A stretch of DNA of 64,000 nucleotides, taken from positions 310,001 through 374,000 of the forward strand of contig SADC01001323.1 of NCBI GenBank assembly GCA_004194705.1, read 5' to 3'. The notes beneath the pieces are model-generated. The model was not told the DNA's origin and did not search any database. It saw only the letters and a list, made by a program, of their open reading frames with translations. The stretch comes from Ditylenchus dipsaci. Its lineage: Eukaryota; Nematoda; Chromadorea; Rhabditida; Anguinidae. Shown here one piece after another: positions 1 to 11,680 of this stretch. The position numbers were made by a program, and so were the translations under genes. Positions within the stretch are counted from its first letter, which is position 1, and each line of letters begins with the position of its first letter.

Positions 1-620
1 AATCCACTTCGTTGCCATTTAAAAAACATCAATTAATTAAGTGATAGGTTTCACAAAACATAACTTCACAAAATCACAAAACATAATCTATTTAAATGCC
101 GCTGTTTCGTTGATATATGCTTTTTTTAATAGCTCATCGGGTATGAAAAATGTCTGATTAGGTATCGCAGGATATCCGATGCAGCTTGGTTTATATGAAG
201 GAAATTTTCAAATATTTGAACTTTTTACAAAATAAAGACAGAAAAAGATATAAAATTGAAGTATCGAAAGAAGTAGACATCATTCCTAAATTTACTGTAT
301 TTCTTTATTAAATTCCCGTGGGAGTTATTTTTTATCGCTTCGGGTGTGGGGAGTTAATAGAGGAAATACGGTGATAATTGGGCACCCTTTAACGCGCCTA
401 TTAACCTAGTTATTACATATTTGGAGTGAAATTACTTGGTAGGTTTCCAGTTTTCAATTTTAGTGTTTAAATTTGATTGTTAAAACCTATTAAGTATTTT
501 TTTCTGATACCCATTGGGACCCAGCCGTGGATTTAAATGTGTTAAAGTGTCAATCAACCTTTAATTTTTTCAGTGCCGACTACTGTCCTTTTAATTTTTC
601 TTACCTAATTTATTGTGATT
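1..620. other. No gene seen; MITE remnant
   Basis: No convincing exon. Around 330-375 there is a fragment ending in GAGGAAATACGGTGA, which resembles the terminal motif (ACCGTATT.CTCTAATAG) of the hairpin repeats found elsewhere in the window. The rest is AT-rich sequence without recognisable structure. It may be the 5' flank or first intron of the plus-strand gene that follows. Confidence 0.4.
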
Positions 621-624
621 GCAG

Positions 625-3600
625 CCATGAAAGTGAAGGAGAAAAGGCCGTTTGCAACCCAGCGTCAATTTATGAAAAAGCCAAAGCCGTGGAATGCGCT
701 AAAAACCAAGCTCTCAAATCTGGCTAGCTCCATTCCGAAGTCTTCTTGCAGCAAACCATCAGGCAAGAAGTGTTCCTTGAAAGCAGTTGTGCGTAGACTC
801 AAGTGTTTGAACGCTTCGTCCACACTATTCCGACTACCCCTCACCAGCAACCACCAACCTATGTATTTGCAGTACTCGGAAAAGTGGGAGAATCGCCACA
901 AAAAAAACAACGTGCCAACTTTTCCTTTTTTACAAAGAAACCTTGAGGTATACCATAGAGCGGACTGTTTTTTACTGTATAGAGTTTTATAGCTGCAATT
1001 CGAAAGTCTAAATTTCTTTAGTGAATTTTATACTGGAGTTTCTTTCGGATTTTCGTTAAGAATCAGAGAAATTAGAATTTAAATGAAAATATATACATGT
1101 ATATACTGAAATCATTCAGCAAAGTTTCATAGATATTTGGAAAGCTCACATATAGAACTAAACGGTAATGATATAAATTACAAAAATAGCAACAAAAATG
1201 CAAATAAAAATGTAGATATAAAGTTTTCTGATGGCATCCAGACTTTTGAGTTTGCAGTTCAATTTAAGCCATAGTTGTATTACAGTTGTGCGTTAATAGC
1301 TGGAGTGACTATGAAAAAAAGTTCATGGAGTGGTTGGACATATGTCAGCAGCAGAAAAAACAGCCAAACAATCAGGGAAATAACTGTAACTCCCTGGAAG
1401 ATCATGCATGCTCCTCTTCTTCCTCCAAACATCCACTATCGTCCAAACATGCGAAAAGCCATTCAAAAGCCAGTCAGCTGTGTCTGGTTGGTTATCAATA
1501 GTTGTGTAAAAAATGTAGTTGCTACAAATGGAATTTTCAGAAGTGAGAGATGCCAAATTGATGGATGAAAACGAGGAAGATGCACAAGAAAAAAAGTTAT
1601 TAAAGTCATTCTACACAGTCTACCACATTGATAAACTGCACAAAAAAGACAGCCAGGTTGGATATTTGTTTTTATGAATTCTGCTAGTTATCTCTGCAGT
1701 ATTGAAATGATTGTAGATTTATCTAACGAAATAGCGGTATGCAGGAAATCCACACCCGGGACAAACTTTTTGGTAGGAAACCATGGTTTGCAATCCCATT
1801 CGGGATTTTGAGACAGATGACCCCTCAGGGTATGTACTTAGCCTGGTATGGGTGTTGTCGCTATTATGGTCAATATTTTGAATCGGGAGCAAATTGTACG
1901 TGTACCGAATTACTGTCATAATTTTATAATTGCGTTATTATGGGTGATTTCGAATGTTTGATCAATAAATAGGTAAAAAGAAGTAAACGTGAATTATCTA
2001 GTGGCGTGAATTCCGAGCATGAATTGTCCGGGCTGTGAATAGTCCCGCGACGTGAATTTCGCGCACCCCGAAATAGCTACTAGTTAAGACAGATTCCTGA
2101 TTTTTTCCTGGTCACACTGTTGTTTTTTGGCTTGTTCTCAGGCATATGCTGGACCAGTTCATGGTAGAATAGACTCGAATATGTTTCTGAAATTTTTTTC
2201 AGGCATCCTAACATGCACTGTCCTTTCCTGCACACAAGCCAAAAAAACAACAATTTATTAAAGAAAATCCCACCTTTTTTTGTGAGACAGGCACTCCACC
2301 TGTCCTAGGTACTCGAAATCTACAATTTTTTGGTCAAAGGCCTAGGTTAAGTGACATCAGCAAAAAGACATATTGTACATTGTATAATAGTGCTCACCCC
2401 TTTCTAAATGACTTCGAGTAAGAAAAAGAAACCATAATTGGTGATGTTTCTATTGTTATTGTTTATTTACAGAAGATCGTATCACTAGAAGAACTAGCTA
2501 ACTCGGAGTATGTGCAGGCATCCGTGCAAGAAGCACCCAAGAGAGGTCTCAACCCTAGAAGGTATTCTGCTCAGAAGCCAGGCATGTAGTTTTTTTAGAA
2601 AAAAATTCAATTTATAAGTGATTTTAAGTGCACTAAGTCCCAAAACATTGATGGCGTTAGAGCGATGGAGAAATGCTCAAGGACCCGTGTTTTTGCCTGA
2701 CAAAAGCAATAACAAAACTATTCAGAAGCAGTTCAGGAATGACAGAGGAGGGTCTGGAGATGACTCCGGTGAAGAGGACATTGGCAGTGGACTGGATGTA
2801 TGGAACAGGCATATGGCACATATTGAACATGCAAAGGTAATGTCTCTTGATAATAGTCCAAATTAACTAAGAAACCTAAAGTTGGGTAGAAACAATTGCG
2901 ATGATTTACGACAAAATACAACGGAACAGAGTCCAAATCTATCAACCGACCGAAAAACTGAGTAGATTGAAAATACCGTATTCTCTGATAGAAGCGCACC
3001 CCCCTCTAATTAAAAATCGTCTTTTTGGCGGTGTGTTTTTTAACCACTTTTTGAAAACTTGTCCTATACAAGTTACTCCTCAATGTGTAACCAGTGAGAT
3101 GTGTTACAAATTGAATGGTAACTTTCATGAGAGAAGTTTTTGAAAAGGGTAAAAACAACTCCAAAAAGAGTTTTAATTAGTGGGGTACGCTTCTATTAGA
3201 GAGAATACGGTAAACCGAAAACAACAGGGCCGAAAAAACCGACCGATCCAGTTTGATTTCAAATACACCGTAAAAAGTACATAATATTTTCACAGCTACC
3301 GCATTTCATCTACTATGATGAAATTTTTATTATCATCCTTGGTTTTGAACCATTTCTCATAGGCAAGTCCCCCCTCAATTAGTAGCTTATCTCATTGGCT
3401 ACAAATTGATGGCGAAATTGGCTCAGAGCTGTTTATAGAAAAATAGTTCAAAAACACAATGCTACTAATATGATTTCGAATCGAGGAGACCGTTCTATTA
3501 GAAGAGATACTATATAAGATTTCATAACTGAATCAGACAGTTGGCTCTACAGTTAACTCATAACTATTGGCCTCAGGGTGGGACTCTCAGATTTTCGACT

Positions 3601-6214
3601 CCTGCATTTACGTGTTATTTATACAATAATAATAAGCTGTGATAAGACATAAAAAGATTCTCAAAATACTATAGTTCTACTATAGTCTCCATACTATATT
3701 TTTCGAATAAATTATAAATCATCATTAATAAATTTTTAGATTGTCCGTCGCTCCCAACCTACTCGCCAAAACTCTTGCAATCAAGAAAAGGACAATTTTT
3801 TAAAATCCAAACATGCCAAAAAAAGAGCAGAGCGCCTCTCCTTTGAGTCAGTTCAATCTATGCCAGATATATCAGCAACCACCACCAATACTAATTGTAA
3901 AGGCCCAATAATAACTGAAGTGTTTTCTGCTGATGAAAAGAGGAAGAGGATGAAATTGAAACTGAGGATATCCTAGAGGAAATCAATGCTGTTCCCGCAT
4001 TGGGCAGGCAGAGGCCCAAACATAGCATGAAAATAGAAGAAGTTTTTGACAACCCAAAGCGAAAAGTAAGTAGTAAGAGGTCAGGATATGTTGGATTACC
4101 ACCAGGGGTTGTATTCAGGCCGGTTAGTAAAGTCAGCAGATCAAAATTTACTCTTGATCCTACTCGCACTTGAAACGTATTGAGTAGAGTTTAAGATCAA
4201 GAGTTACTCGTGATCCTACTCGAGCAGCGAGTAATTTTTGAAAAAGACTGAACAGAAGACAAACAAAATCGCTAAAAATTTGATCAACATTTCTATTTTG
4301 GCCGTTTTCTATTACTTTATTTGGTTTAGTAAACCAAGGTTATCATTTACACGGCTAGGGGAAACTTGCCAAAAACGAAATTTTCCAAATACGAAAATTG
4401 CCGAAACAAAATTTGCCAAAACGAATATTGATTAAACGCAAATTGACTAATCGAAATTCACCAAAACAAAATTTATCAAATCGAAACTTTCCAAAATATA
4501 AATTTTGAAACGTAGATTACTTGAAAATCTTTGCACAACTCTAAATCGCTGCATCATATGTTTTAGGCAAAACCTGCTTTTGGCAAATTTCATTTTAGCG
4601 AAATGTGATAAGGCAATTTTTGTTTTTGCAATATTTCTTTTGGAAAATTTCTTTTCGGCAAAACATACTTTTGGCAATTTTCGTTTTTGCCAAGTTTTCC
4701 CTAGCCATATACATCATGCCTTCCACTTATGCAATGTAAAAGCACTGCAAAACTGCATTTTGTAAAAGAGATCCAGGGCTATCTTTTAATCAGTGATTTG
4801 CCTGTATGTCATGAAAAGAACCGCCGTAAAATTCAAATATTGTAATGTCGACCATTTGATAAGGACTCATCTTCAAATAGCTATAACTTTCTTACATTAG
4901 ACTAAGTCAGTGTTTACATGGTATCGTTTCGTAAATAATTTTGTGGAGGTTCGAAATCTGCAAAGAAAATTATCAACATATATTTCCTTGCAGAGTCATG
5001 GTTTCTATAAGTTCGGTCGTTTGCCTTCACTGCAATGCAAACTAACAATTCGTGAAATTAAACAGCGGGTTTGTGTTCAGCGTGGTCGGTTCGCTTGAAA
5101 CAGCTCTTTTAATCTATAGCTCATTGCCCAATTTCAAATTCCTCTCGAGACAAAAATTATTTGAGCTTTTAAAAATTCAATATTTTTGTTCCATTATATT
5201 TTTAAACAAAAATGAATGCAGGAATTAATTTGGACGATACGTAAAAATGCCACGTTTTTGTGAAAAAGTGCCACGTTTTTTTCAAATTTGCCTAGTTTGC
5301 ACAGATATGCCTGGTTTTATTGGTCTATTTGACCTTTCTGAAACTCTTTTTCCGCCATTTTTACTTTCTTCCCTGGTCGTCTTATAAAAACGGGCAGGAA
5401 TTCCTTTGAAAAAAGCGTTTTATCAATTCCTATCGACATTTTATGGCTTTATATGGATAGAAAACACGAAAAAACGATTGGGAAGACTATTTCCGAGTGA
5501 AATTTTTTCGACCAAATTTTGACCAAAACCATGATACCCACACTTATGGTCACAAATATAGGGTACCTGGATACTTTTTAAAAGCTATTTTGAATGTACT
5601 ATAATTGTGACCATCATAATTTGACCGTCCGTTGATAAAACGCGTTTTTGAGTCAGGGGGCTAAAAGGAACTTTAGCCTAAAAATGCAAAAACATGTTTG
5701 AAAAAAAAGACTCATCTACGAGACACCGGCAAAAGAGAGGTGAAAAGACATATCGATATCTTGTCCTAGGATCCTGAATTATATTGAATTTTCATGCTGC
5801 ATGATGAAGTTAAAATTTGTAATTTAGATGAATGCTTCACGCCAAGAATCTCTGGGCCAGCACTCCTCTAACTCAGAGACCAATAAAGAAAATTCATTTT
5901 TGGTGCCTCTACGGCTGTCTTCAGGCAAATGGGATGCCAAACAGCACACCCAAGATACTAGCGCTAGACTTAGTGATCTCAAAACAATCTCTACACCAGA
6001 TCTATTTGGTCGATTAGAACGAGAAATGCGGTTTTGGAAAATAGAAGGGCAACAGACCTGGGATTAGAGGACGCGCCAAACTATTTGCCAACAACAACAT
6101 ATCACCATTGCCTGCTGGCTCTAAGGCTAAACAAACTTTTTCTTCACCACCGACTATGGTAACACAACAAAATACAGCTGGGATTAGAAGAAGTCCAAGG
6201 TTTTCTCAGGTGTG
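625..6214 (+). CDS. Unrecognised serine/acid-rich multi-exon protein
   Basis: I do not recognise this gene. Exon-like blocks, all on the plus strand: ~625-945, ~1285-1480, 1541-1656, 2473-2585, 2638-2836, 3740-4065 (or read on to a stop at 4171) and 5828-6214. They have good AG/GT borders, compatible phases and biased composition unlike the flanking introns. Visible content: a Ser-run segment (SSSSSKHPLSSKHAKSHSK) near 1420-1480; a block with ALERWRNAQGPVFL at ~2650-2695; an acidic stretch then KPKHSM-type basic residues near 3940-4065; and a last exon with STPDLFGRLE, then RGRAKLFANNN and RRSPRFSQ before a stop. The first block has two in-frame TAG codons (~726, ~793) in its most protein-like frame. 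Frame also slips at 3936-3939 and twice near 6015-6045, probably one-base losses in homopolymers. The basic and Ser/Pro-rich composition suggests a nuclear or chromatin-associated protein, which is inference. Start codon undetermined. The exon at 3740 may end at a strong A/GTAAGT donor or be a terminal exon (alternative 3' ends). Confidence 0.5.
2974..3212. mobile_element. Hairpin MITE, family A
   Basis: Begins TACCGTATTCTCTGATAGAAG and ends with the reverse complement, CTTCTATTAGAGAGAATACGGTA. It lies in an intron of the unrecognised gene. Internal arms pair imperfectly (AAGTTAC...GGTAACTT). Related copies are at 19563-19794 and 44747-44979. A decayed relative follows at about 3360-3510. No coding capacity, so non-autonomous. 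Confidence 0.75.
4352..4706. mobile_element. Hairpin element with degenerate GCCAAAACGAAA repeats
   Basis: The ends pair as GGCTAGGGGAAACTTGCC and its complement GGCAA...TTTTCCCTAGCC. Each arm is filled with a short, variable tandem unit of the type TTGCCAAAACGAAA (left arm 4366-4470; complement in the right arm 4565-4700). There is no ORF of interest. It is intergenic or intronic relative to the flanking exon blocks at 4065 and 5828. Confidence 0.65.
4710..5827. other. Probable intron, short degenerate repeats
   Basis: No coding signal. Near 5245-5320 the unit TGCCACGTTTTT/TGCCTAGTTTG recurs four times with variable spacing. At 5535-5640 there are short GACCATNAT-type motifs. The stretch probably forms the intron before the last exon of the plus-strand gene, but it could be intergenic. 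Confidence 0.4.
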
Positions 6215-6561
6215 AGTTTGTTAGATATCAAGAAATAAAAGCAGGATAGTTATCTGTACTTCATTTTAATATTTGTACTTCATTATTATTATTATGGCAA
6301 CCCGAATCTAAAGACTTTTTGAGATTCGACATCAAAATCTTCATTTTTGTGTTCAAAGCTCATTAAGCACTAGAAATAGTTTTTTTGACTAAAAGTGAAT
6401 AAAGCTACATGCGCAAAAGTAGCGTCTTTTTTAGCATTCTCACTCAAAAATAGCCATAACTTTTTTCTCCATTCAAAATCTTTGCAGTTGGTGTGATCTT
6501 GCAGACAAGGGACAAGGCTAGAAAATAAGTTATTGATCAAGTGAAAATTATTGTTAAAAGT

Positions 6562-7599
6562 AGAGATGCGCATCTGGCTTTATGCGATATATGCGATGCG
6601 ATATTTTTAGCCTCGCCTGGATGCGACAGCGATATCCGATATTTCTAAAAATCGACGTGCGATATATCTCTGCGATATGCGATATTTTTTCCAAACGATT
6701 ACGGAAATATTAAAAGCAAACAAAATCATGTTTTGAATCATCAAAAAAATCAGTTTTCCGCTTTATTGAACATAAAGGGTGTCCGGAAATTACGCGCACA
6801 TCAAAAAAAATTGTGTGAGTAGCTCTTTGCCCAGTCGATTTCCGTTTTCGGGGCCCTAACCCGCGTAAATCCCCGTAATTGTGGGTTTTTTAAATAATGA
6901 CTTGCCTTGCCATGCCTTCTTTATTCATAAGGCAATAAACAATGGGTGGTATTAAATTTTGGCCGTAGAATTGTGAAAAATGGCCGTAGATTATTAAAAA
7001 TTGGTCTTAGATTTTCTTTCTGCCTTTTTTCTACATTTTTGTGATTTTTTTTCAAAAAATTTTTCACCATCATGTAGCCTTAAATTTTTTTATTATGAGC
7101 CATCAAACTTTGCTAAATGAACTTAGAGAGTAGATCTTTGGAGGTTTTCAATTTTTTTAGAAAAATTGTATTTTTAAAAACATTGAAATTTCTACATTTC
7201 TGACCACATTTTGCAAAGTTTGATAGCTCATAAGAAAGCCAAGATTCAGGGCTATATGATGGTGAAAATTTCTTGAGACCTTTTCGAAAAAAATTAGCCA
7301 GAATTTCAGATTTATTCTTTAAAAATTAAGACAAAACAATTTTCCAGATATAGCACATCCAAGACCAGTAATATTATCAATAGAGGAAAGCCCGGAGAAT
7401 ATTCTGCAAAGAAGTGCACAAAACAAATAAGTCGAACAGGACTGTAATTGTTTGACAGAATGACAAAATCTAAAAGCGATATTTTCGAAATTTGCGATGC
7501 GATATGCGATATTTTCAAAAATCCAAATGCGATATTTGCGATCGATATTTTTCGACCAAATTTGATGCGATACGCGATATATCGATCGTCCGCATCTCT
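6562..7599. mobile_element. 1.04-kb inverted element with GCGATAT arrays at both ends
   Basis: Terminal inverted repeats AGAGATGCG/CGCATCTCT enclose about 1 kb. Just inside each end lies a degenerate array of GCGATAT-type units (6585-6695 and 7490-7585). The interior carries a second imperfect inverted repeat: ATGAGCCATCAAACTTTGC near 7095-7115 pairs with GCAAAGTTTGATAGCTCAT near 7212-7231, and CCATCATGTAG pairs with ATATGATGG. No transposase seen, so non-autonomous. Confidence 0.65.
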
Positions 7600-8337
7600 A
7601 GCTAAACTTTATTCCGAAATCTAATTTTTGTGTTAATGAGATTTGTTTTAATTGCCTTTTTTCCCCTCAAAAACAAAGCAATATTAAAATCCAAAAGCAC
7701 TGCTAGAAGCTCGTTAAATTCTGCATCTCAAAGTATATATATATAACTTCAACTTTCCACAAATTTCTTTTAAAAAAGTCCTGAGCGAAAAAGAGTTTTA
7801 AAAGGCAGTGAAAAAATGGTGCGCGTGCATTTTTTCTAATTAGGAAACTTTTTGTTGCATGACTTTTTTCGAAATTTTTTTCTCCATTTTCTTCAAAATA
7901 AGTTAGTTTTAAGAATCCGCAATAAGAATAAATAAATTTTGTTTTGAAAATTTTGATTTTTGTGTAAAATATCAATTTTTTCTATGAAAACTATACTCAA
8001 GCGAAATCCACTAGCACCATAAGAAAGCCCGCTCAATTCTCCGTAGAATGGTATCAAATGTGCGAGGTCCCTGCAATAAATATAAAAAGATGTATCAAGA
8101 AGAAAGAAAATAGCCATATTTCAGACTTCTGGTACTGGTCGAACTTTGAATTGACCATATCTCGAGATCCAAACTGGAAGTTGACGTTCTGTCAAAAGTA
8201 AACTTGCTCAGAATGCTCTCCTCTTTCGAATGAGACTAAAATTAGAATTTTCGATGAAATCGAGGCGACAAAAGTACAAATGAAGTGGTCCATTTTTACA
8301 GAAAATGCTTTTAAGCCATAATCAACGTTATTCTATC
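7600..8337. other. No gene seen
   Basis: AT-rich intergenic DNA. Short ORFs on the minus strand here (for example around 7700-8110) have hydrophobic, low-complexity translations without domains and look like chance ORFs. Confidence 0.4.
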
Positions 8338-8771
8338 TAATACAGTCCACTCTCGATATAAGCCCACCCTCAAGTTCGTTCCCACCTATGGTCCGACACT
8401 TTTTTTAACTTGATTTTCGAAGTCTTTTGCCAAACCTGATTCGTCAGTCTGATCAGAAAAATCGTACAGATTCTGATTCCACAATCAGTTCTCAAGATAG
8501 CCACAAGTTTGCCGAAAAGACCCGCGGCTCTCGATATAAGCACACCTTTTTTTTAAATTATGTGTGCTTATATCGAGATCCGCGGGTCTTTTCGGCAAAC
8601 TTGTGGCTATCTCGAGAACTGATTGGTGGGATCAGAATCTGTACGATTTTTCTGATCAGACTGACGAATCAGGTTTGGCAAAAGACTTCGAAAATCGGGT
8701 TAAAAAAGTGTCGGACCCTAGGTGGGAACGAACTTGAGGGGGTGTGCTTATGTCGAGAGTGGACTGTATTA
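8338..8771. mobile_element. Palindromic MITE, family S (TTCGTTCCC)
   Basis: A near-perfect hairpin about 430 bp long. It starts AATACAGTCCACTCTCGATA and ends with the complement TCGAGAGTGGACTGTATT. Arms of about 200 bp carry AAGTTCGTTCCCACCTA and CCGACACTTTTTTTAACTTG, then GATTCTGATTCCACAATCAG. The loop is at about 8548-8565 (TTTTTTTTAAATTATG). Related copies are at 22465-22860, a partial one at 43650-43830 and a fragment at 24975-25070. No coding capacity beyond arm read-through. Confidence 0.8.
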
Positions 8772-9366
8772 GTCAACCGACCTAACACCATTTTTTCGGT
8801 AGACATTTTTTATACTAACGTATATAATTGGTGAGTTTGGTACTTTTGCTGATCGCCAAGGAAATCTGCTTGGTTTAATTTGGGCTCTGAAAAGGTAATT
8901 TACAACGATAATTACTAAGAAAACAGTTTCACCAGTAAATTAAATTAAATTTAAATTTGTCGAGATATTCTAAAGTATGCTATGTTAAATATGTTTGGTG
9001 GGTCTTACTTTTAGTTATGTCCCTATGCTTCCATTCGCCACATGTACGGGTTTTATCCACCGATAAAAAATTTTTGGTATTATCTTGAGCCAAGAATAAT
9101 ATCCGCAGGTGCGGATTGAAGTTTACTTTATTCCAAAATCTCGAGATGGCTATCATGTAGGCTTTTTTTTTTGACAAAAATATTATTTTGGTGATGGTTT
9201 GGTATTACAGAAGTTCAATTACCTTTCGATTCCCCTCATTACAATTTTTTTTAAATCTTAATCATTGTGCCAACTGTTTAGAGTATACTTGCTATATATT
9301 GTCAAAAATTAGTGTTCACATTGTCCAACACAATCTGTTTATTAAATTAATAAATGATTTTAAAAA
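8772..9366. other. No gene seen
   Basis: AT-rich sequence between the family S hairpin and the 3' end of the Thr-rich secreted gene. No splice-bounded exon, RNA gene or clear repeat seen. Confidence 0.4.
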
Positions 9367-9371
9367 CATAT

Positions 9372-9377
9372 TTTATT
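9372..9377 (-). terminator. Polyadenylation signal AATAAA
   Basis: On the minus strand this reads AATAAA, about 16 nt beyond the likely stop codon of the secreted Thr-rich gene at 9393. Position and sequence fit a 3'-end processing signal with a very short 3' UTR, as is common in nematodes. Confidence 0.6.
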
Positions 9378-9392
9378 GTTTCAAATTACAAT

Positions 9393-10207
9393 TTAGGAGA
9401 AATATTCAGTAGTAGTCTCAGGTTCTACCGTAGTTGTGCCACAGGCTCTTCAGAGCTTGCAGTGTGCGGCTCCTCAGAAGTTATTGGGTTTTCAGAGGTC
9501 AGGGGCGCCACTGAAGTTGTTGTTGAAGGATCCTGGGTAGTTGTTGTTGTAGCGTTCTCAAAAACTGTGGTTGTCTGACTTTCAGTAGTAGTAGGATGCT
9601 CTGGTGTGGTCGAATCTTGAGAAGCTGCGGTCTGGGGTTGCTCTGAAGTGGTTGCATCTTCAACAGGTGTAGTCTCAGGCTCTTCAGGAATGGAGGGCTC
9701 TTTGTTGATTGAAAGAGTCTTTTTGAAAAAGCGAGCTGAAATGCGTTTATATTGGCCAGCCTTTTGACAAAAAAGACAAAATTCCAACTGACATTTTATT
9801 GGAGGATAACCACAATTGAGACAAACCGGGCAATTCTGACATCCCTCACAATCACAGTCATCACAATCAAAAATTGTTGAGCAGTCACAATCGTCGTTCG
9901 TCACATCTGTAAAAAAATTTAAGTCAAAAATTATCTTAATTTCTTAAATTTAAACAAATGGTTTTTGCATAGTTTTTTTCGGATCAAAGAAAATGAAGAA
10001 CTACAAAAGTGTCTTAAATTCTAAACACATGGCTTTTAACCTTTTACATACGTATTAAAAAGGTTATGTGTGACCTACTTAAAATTTTTACATGCTAATA
10101 AATCCTATACCTTCTTTTTGGATGCCTGACTCCCCGGCCTTCGCTTGGGTCATACAAAGACAGTGGACGACTAAAAGCAGAGCAGACAACTTGAACATGA
10201 CATTCAT
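9393..10207 (-). CDS. Secreted CxC-rich, Thr-rich (mucin-like) small protein
   Basis: Two exons on the minus strand. Exon 1 (10207-10111) encodes a signal peptide (MNVMFKLSALLLVVHCLC...TQA). Exon 2 starts at 9906 after TTTACAG and joins in phase (Asp from G/AT). The mature N-terminus is a dense cysteine module of about 45 residues: CDCSTIFDCDDCDCEGCQ, then CPVCLNCG and CQLEFCLFC. It is followed by a basic linker and a Thr/Ser/Pro/Glu tail (TTTESQTTT, TTTTTQDPSTTT) expected to be O-glycosylated. The frame continues as Thr-rich protein (EPETTTEYFS, stop at 9393) only after a one-base slip near 9440. Without the slip it stops at 9425. A polyA signal lies just downstream. I do not know the family; a secreted, cuticle or mucin-like role is inference from composition. 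Confidence 0.7.
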
Positions 10208-10944
10208 TTTAAACGTTGAATATGATAAATTTCTAGTAATAGTTGAGCAGAGCAAAAAATGCTATGATTATAGTATCTAACTGTTCCGCTTAAGTATGCA
10301 GAGATGGTCTTTAATTTTTGCTTCTCAAAAGCAACTTCAATGTAAAAACTACACGGAATATTTTTTGCTTACTTTGTTAGTCAGCATTTTGAATAGAAAA
10401 AAATAACGACAGTGCCTGTAAAATTTCTATTTTGTGTGCTGACTTTTTAGAAAATATATTTTTTATGTAAACTAAAGTAGGCGATAGAAAAAAGTTTATG
10501 CTCATGAGTAATTTTGATCAATGTTCATAATTTATTTACGAACATCCAGATACTGTATTTATTCTAACATAACCACACTCTCTGATTAACCCATCCCCTA
10601 GAGGAGAGTTGAAAAATGAAACCGAACTTTCCAATAAAGCCACTCCCAAAAGGCAATTTCACCACATCTTTGAACACAAATTTGAAGAGTATTTTATTTT
10701 CCCGCAAAATCTTCTAAAAGCCACCATTTAGGGCTCATTTTCGACTGCTTCAGAGGGCCTAGTACTCGTTATCTTCTTTTTCAACTACCACTCTACACTT
10801 TTGGCCACCACCTAGTGGTCTTAGATTGCGTGGAAAAATGCTTTTCCTTTTTTGGATCAGCTCGCCTGACTTGTTCCAATGAAGATTAAGGTAGATTTAG
10901 CGGAAAAGTAGAAAATGTCTAATTTTTTAACTTTTTTGGACGAG
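10208..10944. other. Intergenic, no gene seen
   Basis: The 5' flank of the minus-strand Thr-rich gene. AT-rich with no supported exon. A plus-strand ORF at 10092-10280 is antisense to the signal-peptide exon and is a shadow. Confidence 0.4.
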
Positions 10945-11391
10945 ACTTTTTTCTGCCCGCTTCTGGCTTTTTTCTGCCCGTTTTTGCTTCTTTCTGCCCG
11001 CTTTTTTGAAAATGATCAAAAAACCCCAATTTGTGATAATTTTTTTTTATTCTTAGCAGCACCAGTATACAAAATTTCCTAGGGAATCCGAACTTTTTTA
11101 CACAATTTCCAAAAAGCTCTTGGCTGCTAAGATGTGACCATTTATTGCATGCAAGAAATTTTTTCGCCTAAATCTGCAAAGTGGCCGAAACTAGACAGCT
11201 GAGAGCTTTTTAGCTCTCAGCTGTCTGAGAGCTTTAACAAATTCGGATTCCTTAGGAAATTTTGTATACTAGGGCTGCTAAAAATAAAAAAAATTATCAC
11301 AAATCGGGGTTATTTTTGATCATTTTGAAAAAAGCGGGCAGAAAGAAGCAAAAACGGGCAGAAAAAAGCCAGAAGCGGGCAGAAAAAAGAT
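10945..11391. mobile_element. Hairpin element with TTCTGCCCG subterminal repeats
   Basis: The left arm carries three spaced TTTCTGCCCG units (10970-11002) and the right arm the complementary CGGGCAGAAA three times (11333-11387). Inner arms pair over AATTTGTGATAA/TTATCACAAAT and TATACAAAATTTCCTAGG/CCTTAGGAAATTTTGTATA. A small palindrome, CAGCTGAGAGCTTTTTAGCTCTCAGCTG, sits at the centre (11198-11225). Non-coding. Confidence 0.7.
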
Positions 11392-11627
11392 TTATCCAGT
11401 TTTTTTACGGTCAGTACATGATTTCTAGTCTGATTTTGTGAAATCATGCTAGAAACCCTGCTACCATAGCCCCTTTGTCACTTGTAGACCCGAAAAATTT
11501 CAGTGTTTGGTAACAAAGTTGTTGCTTTATTTTGTCTATCCGCTGAAAACACAACTCAGAACTTTGATCAAAGCTCACATTTTATGTCAAAAATACATTC
11601 ATAGCATGTTGTAAGATCGAAAGACTT

Positions 11628-11633
11628 TTATTT
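11628..11633 (-). terminator. Polyadenylation signal AATAAA
   Basis: Minus-strand AATAAA about 48 nt beyond the TAG stop (11681-11683) of the six-exon secreted gene. Confidence 0.6.
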
Positions 11634-11680
11634 TTCATCATATTAATTTTTACAGACAAATACATTCATTCAATGTAGTT

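Noticed and set aside
8427..8834. 135-residue ORF
   Set aside because: It lies wholly in the palindromic arms of the family S MITE and reads the same arm twice in opposite directions.
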